NCBI GenBank assembly: GCA_022495005.1
Contig: JAGYXB010000613.1
Span: 1-64,000 of the forward strand
DNA from: Rhyacophila brunnea
Lineage: Eukaryota > Arthropoda > Insecta > Trichoptera > Rhyacophilidae
DNA length: 64,000 bases
Reading direction: 5' to 3'
A program made the translations under genes and the position numbers. The notes beneath the pieces were generated by a model. The model had not been told where the DNA came from. It saw only the letters and a program-made list of their open reading frames with translations, and made no database searches. Positions 24,656-36,260 of the stretch are shown here, in pieces; the stretch's first letter is position 1, and each line of letters opens with the position of its first letter.

Positions 24656-24825
24656 TTATGTATTGATGCGGTTAACTGTTATTAATAAGTTAACCGTCTC
24701 TAACTGTCTAAAAATGATAATTATAACACTTAATACATAAATATGATAAACTACCATCGATAGCCGCCTTGTGTATAGATAGACCCACAGGTATTATACT
24801 TTTCTTTCAATATGACGTCCTTACC
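24656..24825. repeat. Partial copy of the 26206-26470 MITE
   Basis: TCATATTTATGTATTGA, a GTTAACT/AGTTAAC inner pair, then AATACATAAATATGATAAAC and GATAGCCGCC...TTGTGTATAGA match the inner and right parts of the element at 26206-26470. The match continues past the right inverted repeat (CAGGTAT, TTTTCTTTC, ATATGA), so the duplicated unit is longer than the inverted repeats alone. Confidence 0.65.
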
Positions 24826-24869
24826 TACCGATAACTGACGATTATAAGAGACCAGCACAGGTGCCCTTT

Positions 24870-25262
24870 TAAATTGGAAACCAATCACACAAGTAAAGCT
24901 AAGCGCTCACGATACGGACTTGTGGGTGCAATAGGTCGCGTGTATCGCACCCGCGGTTATCGTTTCAGACCAGATGTCCATATCTACAATCAAGTGCGGG
25001 GATCCGCGGTGGAAGCGACGAGGTGCGTCCGTATGTCGCACGCTAAGCGGTGTGTGCTGACGTTTGTACAACAGTATGGCAAATGCAGGCCGCAGCGTGT
25101 GGTTACCATCGATGACTGTGGTCGAGTCTGTATTCTATAAACTGGCGTACACGTCACACGGAAAGCATTGTGCCATCGCGTTCAACTATTCCAAGTTTTC
25201 AATGGGAGGGAACGAGATAGACCGTGAAGCGAGGGGGGGGGACCGGTACGCCAGCTTATAGA
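24870..25262. other. GC-rich island of unknown nature
   Basis: This block is far richer in G, C and CpG than its surroundings and holds an 88-residue plus-strand frame (24874-25140) of low hydrophobic content and many arginines. I recognise no domain. No target duplication or inverted ends could be fixed. It could be an eroded foldback element or a stray exon-like fragment. Confidence 0.3.
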
Positions 25263-26205
25263 AGACATACTCTAAATCTGCGCGTAACATAAGTCATCAC
25301 ACTCATCACTCTACCATCTTAGTTAGTTTACCTAACTAAAAAATAAGTTAAGATATAATATCAAATCATCACGCATGAGGTCTTTCGGATTATTTCTGTA
25401 TCAGATGATAATTCACTGACGTTCAACATAATCAAGTTCAACGTAATCCAGAAAAGTTGTGGTTATCTACTGAATTAATGTGAGAGTTCGACGGAGATAT
25501 TGATAAGGAAAAAAATGGTATGTCGTATGTCAATAATCCCGAAGAACACGTTAGTTTAATTATTTTACAATATAACAATTATATACCAATCAATTAACAA
25601 TAATGATAATGAATAAGCACCTATCAATACTCTATGGAAATCGTGGGAAGCGCCATATTATGATATTAAAAAAACATCTTTATTAATATTTCATTCAAAA
25701 GTAAACTAGTTTATCTTGTTACACAAATGCTAAATATTATTTAATTTGTCCATAAATGGCTAATAACAATACAAGTAATCAGGAAATATAGTTAAGACGT
25801 AAACATTCATGTATGGGGCAAACATGCACCCAATACGGCGATGAGAGGGGGCCACGGAACAGATTAATGAGTTTATGTTCCTTGGTTTAAGTTGCCTGAT
25901 TTTTTTTAAATACATAAATTAATTGGTGAGGTGTTATTGGCAGCATTGCTTTATTTGATTAGCTATCTCGAAAGTGTTGAGGAGAATTTTGAAGAATTCA
26001 TAGTTTTAATGTTGGTATTTAAATAGCATCGTTAATTTGATATTCTTTTTATTTATATCTAAATGAGTTTCGGTATTGTTAATACGCTCCTGTGGCACCA
26101 CATTAATATTAAACTGAAAAACAAGACATGACACGTTATTGTTGTTTGGAAAAAAATCCCTCGCGAACATTAATCGATACTTTTTGACCCGATACCAGCG
26201 CATCA

Positions 26206-26470
26206 ATTCTATACACAAGGCTGCTATCGGCGGCTATTGAGGGTGGTCCATCATATTTATGTATTGAGGTATTATAATTGTTACCAACAGTTAGCCGAAC
26301 TGTGAAGACTCAATCTCGCTCTAAAAGTTAACACAACCGTGAGAAGTTGTTAAAACATAGCACTTTTTGACAGCTCAGACGGTTAACTTATTGCAATAAA
26401 TAATCACGTCAATACATAAATATGATAAACTACACTCGATAGCCGCCGATAGCAGTCTTGTGTATAGAAT
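26206..26470. mobile_element. 265-bp MITE with long inverted repeats
   Basis: ATTCTATACACAAGGCTGCT, ATCGGCGGCTAT and ATCATATTTATGTATTGA on the left are inverted on the right (TCAATACATAAATATGAT ... ATAGCCGCCGATAGCAG ... TTGTGTATAGAAT). Arms are about 60 bp. Inner strings GTTAGCCG and CGGTTAAC are also inverted. No transposase. A partial relative lies at 24656-24825. Confidence 0.8.
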
Positions 26471-26529
26471 AGATGATCAGGTATCGTTACTTTTTCTTTC
26501 GATATGATGGCCCTAGACAGGCTAATATA

Positions 26530-28220
26530 AATGTTTTTTTTAATAAATAAAAAAACAACTAAGTTTCGACGTTATAAATAAATTTATTGCTTCCTGAAAA
26601 AAGTAAGTATAAATTTATGTGTTTATTATCTTTGCCGAAATTATGGATGGAATATTAATGGTAACACAAAAAAATCATATAGCACTAAACAAAAACCAAA
26701 TTAAATAATATGTACTTAAAATTTAGATACTATTAAAACTGCGGCATCGAATAAACGCAAAAATATAAGAAGGAACCGCTTACAACTGATTCATTGACTA
26801 CGAGGTCGTGACTTCGATAAATTATTGATACCACCTTGTTTGGGAGTCAAATTAAAAGGCGGGAAAATATCTTCAAATCGTGAACAACCATTAAACTTCT
26901 GGTTCAGGCCATATACTTATCTAGAAACAAATTGCTATCAAATCAAGCCTTCTTCACAATATTGGATGAATACTATTGCGATTATTTTCATTGCGTATGT
27001 ATTCTATGAATATGAAGAGATTTCATACACGTTGTGTGAAATCTGCAATTTGAATCTACCTAAGTAATCATTACACGGTCAATTGGATGTTTATTTTGTT
27101 CGAATTTCAAATAAACGAGTAAGTATACAAGGATCGACAGCAGGGTTGCTAAAATGTTTGGTAGAAAACACGGTGTCTTATTTATTTTAAAACCTCCAGA
27201 TCGTTGATCATTCACAGCTGGTTACGGGTCTATACGTGACATGTGTGTAGACATGTTAAAATAGTGTTGTTTTAGCATTATATACGCGAAGTACGACGAT
27301 TCCTATTCCGATTACCTAACCGAAAAAAAAACATTTTTTTTAAAAACGGTACATGTTCAAAAACGCGCGATACCATGATCTTACTCCCTACTTCATTTAT
27401 CGTTTGTCAATTTATGGCTACGGCCGTATGTTGTAGCTTAACCAATGGGAAATGCCAATAGAAATGGCGTATTTAAAAAAAATACTACCTTATTCTTAGG
27501 TCAATAATTATTATAAAACAATCATTATTCGTAGGATGTTAATCACATTTGAATGGTCAAAAACATCGCTTATAATCAGTATCTTTAGAATTATCTTCTA
27601 ATGTGTTAATCGTGCCCATTTTTGAATAATAATTCTTGTCAAATTTGGGATCAAAAAGATTATGAAATATAATTTTTTATCGTAAATATGTCACTATATA
27701 ATATTAACATTAATTTTACTAATGGTTTTGTAAATGCTTTTAAAAATTAATAAAACTAAAAAATCTTAACACCACTGCACATGGACGTACTGAAATATGA
27801 CTATTCTAAAACATTAGAGCGAGATGTTTAAAAGAATACTATTTTATGTAATAAAAATACTTTATACAGTCATCAAATGTTTAAAATAAATATAAAGGAT
27901 AATACTCAAGGCTTCAAAATTATATAAATAGATTATCTACAACGTTTAAGGAATGTCCAGGGTTGTGCTCTGAAAATACCATAAAAGCTCCATTTTTACC
28001 TACGCTAAGCATGTGGGCCCTTAAGCTGTCTGCAGTGTCGAAAAATGCACGATTTAAAATTGTTAGTCTGCTCCCGATGGCTGGTAATAATTAATATGCG
28101 CCACTGACACAAGGCAAATCCAACCGAATGCGGCGTGGCGATGTGAGGAAGAATTCTATTGCATTTTGCCTCTGCGTGCTCCTCGCTCATCTCTCCCATG
28201 GAGACTAATCATGTAAATTC
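26530..28220. other. AT-rich stretch, nothing recognised
   Basis: No exon, RNA gene or defined repeat was recognised. The plus-strand frame 26825-27067 and the minus-strand frame 28005-28199 contain no motif that I know. Confidence 0.45.
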
Positions 28221-28254
28221 AATAAACACACTTTAGCGCATGACGGCCTAAGTC

Positions 28255-28345
28255 TTTGGTAACAACTCCTGAGAAATTCCCAGTCATAAAAAAATGATGC
28301 TTCACACCAAACGTAGGGTCCATGATAACTCGATTAAGACTAATA
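28255..28345 (+). repeat. Dispersed repeat family H, copy 1
   Basis: ACTCCTGAGAAATTCCCAG, GATGCTTCACACCAAACGTA and GATAACTCGATTAAG match 39053-39140 (CTCCTGAGACATTCCCAGG, GATGCTTCACGTCCAAACGT, GATACGCTCGATTAAG). A third piece is at 52535-52600 on the minus strand. Probably the tail of a retroelement, but no diagnostic motif is seen. Confidence 0.55.
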
Positions 28346-28349
28346 AAAC

Positions 28350-29240
28350 ATAATACCTACCTAAAGTTGAGCCATTTGCTTCATTTCCATCGATTCTATT
28401 GATACGGTAACCACATAATAACTCAGCCACACCTTTTTAATTTTAAATATTATAACAATAATAATGTATTTCTCAAGGTTTCCAACAAGTTATTCAAGAA
28501 GATATTTATATCAGTTAAATTTGCATTTAGATACATGGAAAACTTGACTATATTACAATAATATTTATGCACATTTATATATAATGTTATGAGCTATCAA
28601 AAACATCACACTATTCTCCGGAAACATAAAATAAAGACTAGCGATATTGGAATTCGATAAATTTATTGGTTTATAACTTTTAGTTTTAACGTATTAATGA
28701 TAAAAATTCCGGTATTTTACTTCTTTATCAAATGAACCTTTACTGCGTAGATCGCCTATTGCAACCTCGTTTCCACGAGGAACAATTATTACTTAGGCTT
28801 TAGTATCTACAATAATTATTGGGGTGTCATATTATGGTGGTGATAGAGAAAATCTTTTCCCATCTTGGCTCGATTGAAATAAAAATGAGGTAGTCGAAAT
28901 ATAAATCCTGTACACTGGTACGCGCAAACCAGGGTCTTTAGATCACAGCACAATTTTGACTGTTTCCGCTTTATAAGACCGAAACCGTGTGAGACGTAGC
29001 GGGTCAAAAATACATAAGTAGGTACACCAATATCGACGATCATAATTTTAGTGAGTGTTCCTGTTTTGTGTGTAATATCTTATTTATACCAATTAATATT
29101 CTCTTATTGAATCTAATATAATGCGTACAATTTACATATAATCAACCTTATCAATTATGATCGGATTTCCTCGCCGTTTCCATTATAGATCTTTCAAACC
29201 TCTGTAGCTTCAGTCTTTCATTACCACGCATTTATGTAGA
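28350..29240. other. AT-rich stretch, nothing recognised
   Basis: No feature can be supported on either strand. The minus-strand frame 28816-29043 has no recognisable motif. Confidence 0.45.
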
Positions 29241-29244
29241 AGTA

Positions 29245-29785
29245 TAAGCTTCATAACTTTGCACTTTTTACTACACTGATACGCATGTTTGCCTGATTAC
29301 TTTGCATAACATTAGATCAAATGATATTCACTTGTAAAAGGCTATACCTCAGTTGAGGCATGGTCTAAAAAGATCGTGACTAGGCGATGCGCGGATTGCG
29401 GGTCGCGGGTGCAAATGACGCATGCCGAACGAAATATATTCATTGATGTTTTCTTTTTCAAGTAAATGGGTAACGTTGTTAGTCATATTTACACGAATTA
29501 AGAATTAATACCCCCGTCGCCATCACGAAACAAATTTACGTATTCACACCTCGACGTTCGCTCTCCGACTGCCTGCGAGTCCAAAATTTCGTCGCGCCTA
29601 TAGTTGATAATTATTTGCCGTTTCACTGAAGTATCGTCTTAATATATAATAATATGTAGTAATAAATAAATAGATAATAATATATGTATTATGTAAAAAA
29701 ACTATATATTTTTAGAATATATTACATCAACATCATGATTCATGGTCATCCTTGAGTCGGAGTACAAAGTTATGAAGTGGCAACT
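29245..29785 (+). repeat. Dispersed repeat family D, copy 2, split by an insertion
   Basis: The outer parts (29245-29336 and about 29640-29785) match the uninterrupted copies at 40028-40250 and 11572-11800 (inverted). CTTCATAACTTTGCACTTTT at the start is inverted at the end as AAAGTTATGAAG. The continuity of the other two copies across TCACTTGTATTAAT shows that about 300 bases have been inserted here. Confidence 0.75.
29338..29640 (+). repeat. Repeat family E, copy 2, inserted into family D
   Basis: Opens GGCTATACCTCAGTTGAGGC as at 24461 and shares about 120 bases with that copy. The remaining part contains GCCATCACGAAAC and a CGTTCGCTCTCCGACTGCC patch without known content. No inverted termini or clear target duplication are visible, so its class is unknown. 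Confidence 0.6.
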
Positions 29786-29799
29786 TCTAAGAAATTTCG

Positions 29800-30940
29800 C
29801 TAAACTTGTTTATCACACCAATCGAGAAAGATCTTGGTCGCCCAATAAACATTAAATTTATGCGTATGTTGTGAACGTCTTCAACTTATAATTTGTAATG
29901 TCCACGATATGTTTAAAAAAATTAATTAAAATTGAAAAAAAAATATTTCAATGCAAATACTACCTAATAATTAATTTTATTTATAACCTAAACGTCCTAA
30001 ACTCATCAACTACGACAAAAAATGTTTCTCAGCTGCGCAACCCTAAATTAGAACAAGTTTTTATAGATCGATTACAGCGTATACCTAGGTACATCCTGTG
30101 TACAAATAGATAACATTAATAATTAGAGATCTGAAGTGACGGAACATCATTCGCTTATTAAGAGCTGAAAAAAAAAATTAATGGATATGTTTGGCTGTTG
30201 AATTCGTTTGTTCAAACCGAAATCAATTTGTAATAATCGATTTAATAAATATCATTGGTTGTATACAGCGGATACATGATCATACCGAGGCACCTTTGGA
30301 AAATAACATATTACATGCCGTGTGTTTCCAGAACTTGCCAATCACAAAACAACCAGGTGAATTAGAAAATAGCAGACAAATTATATTGGTATTTTTCACG
30401 ACAGAAACTGATTGTTAGTTACTCGTTTAATGCTTGTTCAAGTTTAAAAAAAAGCTTAAATGTGATGAAGCCCGAGACCTTCCATCCAATGGTCGTATTA
30501 CCTATTCCACCATCTTAAAGGTATCATTGTCATCATGATTGGATCTACTACCGATACACCATTCCATACCATACATATCGGAAGAGAAAAATGGGTACTT
30601 CCACAAAAGGTTACAGACATCTATCTGACAAAGATCTGTGAAGATCATCCTTATTCCAATGTAGGCAGATTTCAGTCAGTTTTAGTACATACAATAATAT
30701 TATATTTATGAATAAGATGAATATCTGGCTTTAAAATACAGCCACATTTGATAGTTTGAAAATTGACCTTTATTACAATGCCGATAGAGGTATTTATTCT
30801 GAAGAATAAAAAAAAAGAATGATTCTGGGAGACTAAAATGTAGTAGGATTTCATTTCCACACACTTATCACGTCAATGCCAGCAACCCAATAATGTTATC
30901 GGAATCTTGTGTGTATATAAATGTACAATACAATAATAAT
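29800..30940. other. AT-rich stretch, nothing recognised
   Basis: Short frames at 29898-30113, 30191-30418 and 30672-30860 have no recognisable motif. No RNA gene or repeat was identified. Confidence 0.45.
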
Positions 30941-30951
30941 ATACTTATTAC

Positions 30952-31658
30952 TAGGGATTCCAATCCCAAGCTATTTTCGATACCTATGAATCCCGGGATT
31001 GATAAACATAATCCCGAAACTTTCGTGATTGATTTTTTTATCAATTTTTGTGGAAAATAAAATAAAAACGAAAATATAACAGAAAAATTACTTTTATAAC
31101 AAATAACTACATCAGAAATAAACTGAGTTGAATGAAGTTTGATTTATACCCATGTATAAGTTGCCGATTCATTTTATTTTTTCACATAAATTAATAAAAA
31201 TGAGAAAGATTGGAAAAAAACAATGCTTAGCACTATTAACAAAGTAATTCCACCATGATCTCATACATTTTACGGCAGTTTCATATTTGGCTGACTAATT
31301 ATATTTATGAAGCGGAAAGGCCATAAGTAGTACACCATAATTTTCTTTAATATTTTAAATCTCGCTAACCCATTCATTAAGTCTTTACTATCAGAAACAG
31401 CAATCTCATATTAAATTCACATTATTATTTATATTACAATATTATTTATTTCATTAAACTTATGTATTTCCAAGATTGAACGTATACAATATTAACAATA
31501 AATGTCTTAAATAGTATAAATTATACTAGATTTATTTTTGACCGATTTAATCAGTGTTTTGTAAATATATTTTTTTTATGGAACATAACAATGGAAAAAA
31601 ATGCCAATCCGGGGACCAGTCCCGGGATCAGAATTTTGGCTCGGGATTGAATTCCCTA
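30952..31658. mobile_element. Non-autonomous hAT element with TAGGGATTC termini
   Basis: The ends TAGGGATTCCAATCCC and GGGATTGAATTCCCTA are inverted copies with one or two changes. The identical 8 bp CTTATTAC flank both sides (30944-30951 and 31659-31666). Inside the ends lie further GGGATT/AATCCC blocks (ATCCCGGGATTGAT on the left; CCGGGGACCAGTCCCGGGAT on the right). The interior has no transposase frame. The 8-bp duplication places it in hAT. Confidence 0.9.
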
Positions 31659-32046
31659 CTTATTACCACACAAAAACATTTTACAGTACGCATCCAAATA
31701 TGTCGGCGAACACGTGTAATATAAAATGAGATTGAACCTCGAATAAACATTACCTGCAGCATAATATTGTAAATTGATTTATTACCATAATACGGCATAG
31801 GTAGTGAAGAGACTGCGGCCCGCAAGTTGGACATACAGCTCTTCTGCTCGTATGGTATGTAATTGTTTCGCCTTATATGGGTTATTTGTCCAAACCAGAT
31901 CTAAAAACTATTTGTTTATCGAGTCAATAACCATTCATATAAGTGGTAACAGCGTGGTAAATGTGATTATTTCGTCCAATCAAATTCAAAGAGGAGATAA
32001 AGCAGATAAAAATGTTAATAGACAATCCAGGAGAATAGAGTCCAGG

Positions 32047-32119
32047 GCATGAGAGCGGTTACCGCGTCGGCTTATAATGTCGTGGGTACCGGTTTAAAAT
32101 CCCGGGTTTGAAAAAAAAA
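32047..32119 (+). repeat. tRNA-derived SINE head with A-tail
   Basis: GCATGAGAGCGGTTACCGCG then TCGGCTTATAATGTCGTGGG resembles the D-arm/A-box and anticodon part of a tRNA, followed by a decayed B-box (CCGGTTTAAAATCCCGG) and nine A residues. The string CGTCGGCTTATAATGTCGTG is shared with the minus-strand copy at 58409-58482. The ends do not form an acceptor stem, so it is a SINE relic and not a tRNA gene. Confidence 0.6.
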
Positions 32120-32663
32120 TCGAAATTATTTAAGATATAAAATAATTGGCACGAAACGAAAAGTATTATTACCACAAGGATAACCAAAGAAAAATAATTT
32201 ATGGTGACTATCGCATTTAGCAGGTATCAAGAAAAGCTGTTGAACTGAGATGAACCTGAGTTACATTAGTTTTTAGACTAATTAGTAATTACCCGAGAAT
32301 TCGATGTATTTAATCCTAACGTATTAACATCTAAATTCTACGATCTACTTCATTAAAGTTAATACTGCATTAGCCCGCGCATCATATGCAACTATTGATA
32401 TATTAGTGTTTGTGTAATATAACTTTGTATCTAAAATAGTTTGCTGCTTTTGATGATTATCACATATATACATCATTCATACATCACAACGAAACGTCAC
32501 AGTTCATAAACGCAATATTTCAATGCACCCAACATATAAAATATAGTTTTTTTCTTCAGCTCTCAATTCGACCACATAACACACGCTAAGGAAACGTCAA
32601 GTATTGTAATACAAAACGTTCATAAGAATCCCCTCTAGTAATAGTCTTAACAACACTCTAAAC

Positions 32664-33303
32664 CATGGGTGGCCAACCCGCGGCCTGCGGGCCGCATGCG
32701 GCCCACTGGGTGTCATGTTGTGGCACGTGGAGCTGTGAGAAAATAAAAATAATATCAACTGCTGCCGCTATATGTGCTAATTTAGAAAATTGAGATTCGA
32801 TATTGGCTCAAGATTTTAAAAAGCACCGTGTGCTTTTTGCTGCATTTGCATCGCCATTCTCCGTAGACGTGAATTTATTACCGGGAAATTTACAAATAGA
32901 ACTTTGTGAAATATGTTGCGATGAACAGTTAAAGGAGAAATATCCTGCATTTTACAAACATGCTCTAATGATGACTTCGCTATTTGGGAACACTTAGCAT
33001 ATCAAATCCCGAGTTAGAACACGAATCACCGATGTGCTTTTGGAAAACTGTTTGCGTGTAGGAACAACCTCACTCGATATCGATATTGATGCATTTAATT
33101 CTGCCACACAAAATCAAACTTCTCACTAAAATTTATTATTTTTATATTATTTTGTTTAATTTTTATTATTTAAAAAAAAGTCTCTCCTAATAAATGTTTG
33201 ATTCTGATTTTTGTTTTGTATAATAAAAAATCGGTTGCGCGGCCCGATAGGAAATCTCATTTTTAGAATCTGACCCGGCTGCTGAAAAGGTTGGCCACCC
33301 ATG
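32664..33303 (+). mobile_element. hAT element with transposase remnant
   Basis: The ends CATGGGTGGCCAACC and GGTTGGCCACCCATG are exact inverted copies over 15 bp. The same 8 bp CTCTAAAC flank both sides (32656-32663 and 33304-33311). GC-rich subterminal blocks (CGGCCTGCGGGCCGCATGCG on the left, GCGCGGCCCGATAGG on the right) follow the ends. It is an internally deleted copy that retains only the last part of the transposase gene (32803-33129). Confidence 0.92.
32803..33129 (+). pseudogene. C-terminal part of a hAT transposase, with one stop
   Basis: In one frame the sequence reads FASPFSVDVNLLPGNLQIEL, CEICCDEQLKEKYPAFYKHA, LMMTSLFGNT, then a TAG stop (32995-32997), then HIKSRVRTRITDVLLENCLR and VGTTSLDIDIDAF to a TAA at 33127-33129. 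This order (NPFSVD, LQ-EL-E-x-x-C, a YP/FP block with K-x-A, SLFG-T, then S-R-x-x-x-L-x-D-x-x-L-x-x-C-L-R-V) is that of the hAT dimerisation region near the C-terminus. Between SLFGNT and IKSR the Y-x-C-E-x-x-F-S segment usual in the family is missing, so a small deletion and the stop lie at the same place. The N-terminal and most of the catalytic part is absent. The copy cannot make active transposase. Confidence 0.85.
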
Positions 33304-34465
33304 CTCTAAACTAAACAGTAAACTCTAAACGCAGTGGAAGTTTCAGAAAAAGAGTTTGTAGTCTTCCAGAGCGGTTGGTTTCGTTGATGACGAGGAAATC
33401 GACCAATAAGAATGAATAATTAATATTATAAACTTCATACGAACAACGTCAATGCTTTAAAATTTACATAATATCCGTGTGATTAGAGTAAGTGATTCAA
33501 ATAATCGATATAGGCAATAATCTTAACGATCTATTTTTTTGCAACACTTGAGTTTAACGCAAGGTTAAGTGTAATTTGATACAACCATTACACACAGTTT
33601 ACTGCCCATAATAGCCTGGATTAATCTCATATTTCAGAAGCGCAGAGGAGAATGGGTTACAAATGAGGCATGGGGTGTTTTTTTTTTATTCAGCGGGAAA
33701 AAAAGAAAATGACACGGTCTAATGTGATAAAGCCTAAAGATATGCTTAGAAAAATTACTTATGTTAATGCAGCCATGTTCACTACTGTTTAAACCAGTAG
33801 CGCACCCAGGGGGGGGGCCAGGGGGCCTTGGCCCCCCCCAAAATATGAAAATCATCAGAGTGATTTTACATATTGAAATCGAAAGCCAATAAACTATACC
33901 TTGGGCTTAGACAAACAACACGGCAAAAAATGATTTGTAATTCTCCAGCACCCTTTTTAGTAATATTTCTTAGATTTTAATTTCTAATACAAAAATTTCG
34001 AAACACTAATGTCAGGTTTTTTAGAAACCCGTTCCCTAATGAAATTCTCAGTGTCCACCCGAATTCCGGAGTGGTATAGGTCATGGCTGGGGAGGGTTGA
34101 CAGGTCTAGCCTGGGGGCCCGGGCTGTGGGGGGCCCGGCGTGTCGGGTTGACCAGATAAGTGAGATAAGCACATATCATAAATTAGCTTTAATAGTAAAA
34201 AAAGTCTTATACTATGACTATCAACTATGCTATTATACTTCATGACTATCAACATTTTAATTTATATAAATGTCAAATATATTTTCTGATTATTATGTGT
34301 CGACAGCTCCATTATTAAAGTATATGACGTACTGAAAATCGCCAATAATTCACTGTATAAGTACCCTCAATTTGAACTAAAACACAATTCGAAAAACGTT
34401 AATGTAGTGTTTCCCACTGCCTTTAATCTAAGCGGTGGATAGGGGGCCCGTCAAATACCCTAGCC

Positions 34466-35252
34466 CAGTGGTCGGCAAACTCATTAGTTAATAGAGCCAA
34501 ATATCAACAGTACAACGATTGAGATTTCTTTTGAGAGCCAAATTTCTTAAACTTAAATTATATACGTAGGTAGTTTAGTTAAAGTCCTAATTAAATTATA
34601 GGTAGGTACACTGAATAAAACTGAATATCATACGTAATAATGATCTTATTTATTAATAAAAATTAAAATGTAAGTAAGGTATCCATACAATTGAATCATG
34701 ACAATGACTGACAATTTCAATGTGAATAATGGCCTTGCATCTCCTTGTAAAGTTTGGGTAAGTCAGGTTCGTATGTTGTTGATTTAATTTTAAGCACGAT
34801 TCAAGGTTCTCATCAATAAATCGATTTCTCAATTTACTCTTGATTTCCTCTCTTGGAAATCTTTTTAGTAACCACAAAACTTGCAATATTAACATTGTTG
34901 AAAGATTTTATTCAGTACCTAATTAAATACAGAACTTTATTTTCTTGACTCTTCTCCTCAGCTGCTTTCTTCCTTGCATCATCGACAGAATATTTAGCGC
35001 AAAATTACGAGTTTTTAGTTGTAGTATCTCTCTAAATTTGAATGCGTCAATTTTTCCCGACACATAAATACAGGTCGGGAAGCCATTTAAGTTTTGAATA
35101 AACGCGAAGTCTCGGTCTACTCAACATTACATTTACGGTTATCCTCTTCCATTTTCTTTGCTTCTTCTTTGTAGTCATGTCAAATATGACAGAGAGCATC
35201 TGTGGCAGAGCCGCACTCAAAGGGCCAAAGAGCCGCAGTTTGCCGACCACTG
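34466..35252. mobile_element. Inner hAT element nested in 33795-36472
   Basis: The ends CAGTGGTCGGCAAACT and AGTTTGCCGACCACTG are inverted copies over 14 or more bases, each next to AGAGCC-type subterminal motifs. The 8-bp CCCTAGCC flanks both sides (34458-34465 and 35253-35260). These ends are a classic hAT pattern. A minus-strand scrap of transposase is kept at 34653-34895, so the element is an internally deleted derivative of an autonomous copy. Confidence 0.92.
34653..34895 (-). pseudogene. Scrap of hAT transposase C-terminus
   Basis: The minus-strand frame includes FPREEIKSKLRNRFIDENLE then SCLKLNQQHTNLTYPNF. The block K-S-x-L-x-x-x-x-x-D-E-x-L-x-S-C-L is the usual last conserved helix region of hAT transposases (compare R-S-x-L-T-D-x-x-L-x-x-C-L-R in the remnant at 32803-33129). 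It lies within an element with bona fide hAT ends, which supports the reading. The rest of the frame has no recognisable motif. Confidence 0.5.
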
Positions 35253-35385
35253 CCCTAGCCTGAGGGCCCGTTTCAGGATGTGGGGCCATGGTGTAGGTAC
35301 ACCGAGTGCAATAGACAAAATACCGATAAACGAGATATAAGGCTGTGTTGTATTGAGTAGGTTGTGTATAATTTAAAGGCAATAA

Positions 35386-35787
35386 TACTTTTTTTGTCCA
35401 TTTTCAATTAATATGTTGGATATACTGGTGAATACTAAAGATAGATTAGATAAACTTAACCAAAGTGGAATTTATCTATTAAGTTGTGACTCTTGTGATG
35501 CCAAATATGTTGGACAAACGGGACGATCCTTTAATACTAGGATCAAAGAACATTTAGCCTGTGCCAAAAATGGTAATGAATCTTCAGCTTTTGGAAATCA
35601 TTTAAGTTTAAATAATCCCTCTTTTAATATCAGTAAAAATTTTAAAATCCTGCATTTGAATGAGAAATCTATAAAATTGGATAAACAGGAAATCCTAGAA
35701 ATTAATAGGTATAAATTTTTGCCAAATTCTAATTTGTTAAATGATCAATTATATTTTGTGTCTTCTCCATTATTGTACCATATTTAA
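35386..35787 (+). pseudogene. Penelope-like element: GIY-YIG endonuclease domain, 5'-truncated
   Basis: The frame opens after a stop at 35383-35385; the first ATG is at 35413. From there, SGIYLLSC (residues 18-25), then DSCDAKYVGQTGRSFNTRIK and EHL (to residue 48) is the GIY-YIG nuclease core, with G19-I-Y21, Y32-V-G34, R43 and the C25/C28 pair that Penelope endonucleases have next to the GIY motif. SAFGNHL (58-64) and KQEILEI (91-97, with the likely catalytic Glu 93) follow in the usual order. The nuclease nicks target DNA for retrotransposition. The reverse transcriptase that should precede it is absent, so this is a 5'-truncated copy, the normal fate of these elements. The domain itself has no stop or frameshift, which makes it one of the youngest-looking remnants here. 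Confidence 0.85.
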
Positions 35788-36260
35788 TATTTGGGATTGT
35801 CATAACATAACTTTATATATTGTACATTATTTATTATTTTTATTGAATTCTGACTCATATTTTGGTTGTATTTGTTTTTTATTTCATCTCACTTCAATTG
35901 ATAATTTTATTTTATTTTTTATATAAAAAAAAAAATTATTGCTAATTTTGACTAATTACAATTATTTGTTGATATTAATTTTATTGTAAGTGTAGATTGT
36001 TTCATATTTTGTGGTTTGTTAATATTTAAAATAATTTGTTTAATGCCTCTGACGTAGTATGAAATATTAATGTCCAACCTCATTAGTTTTAAATTAGTCT
36101 GTTATTGGGAAGGTACTCGTATTATTGGACGGATAATTATTATGTACATATTGTTATATTATTTCTATCGCTTTGAATTTTGTTTGATAAATATTGTTTT
36201 AAAATAAAAAAAAAATGTATTCAGTTGAAAATGAAGTTGAATAAAACGTAATTTTTTTTT
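35788..36260 (+). other. 3' non-coding part of the Penelope fragment
   Basis: Very T-rich, with repeated short TTTATTTTT runs and two A-runs (35925-35935 and 36206-36215). No frame or RNA is recognised. The stretch separates the endonuclease frame from the conserved terminal segment at 36261-36344. Confidence 0.5.

Noticed and set aside
33634..33855. Proline/glycine-rich minus frame
   Set aside because: It is the translation of G/C runs in the subterminal part of the outer hAT element.
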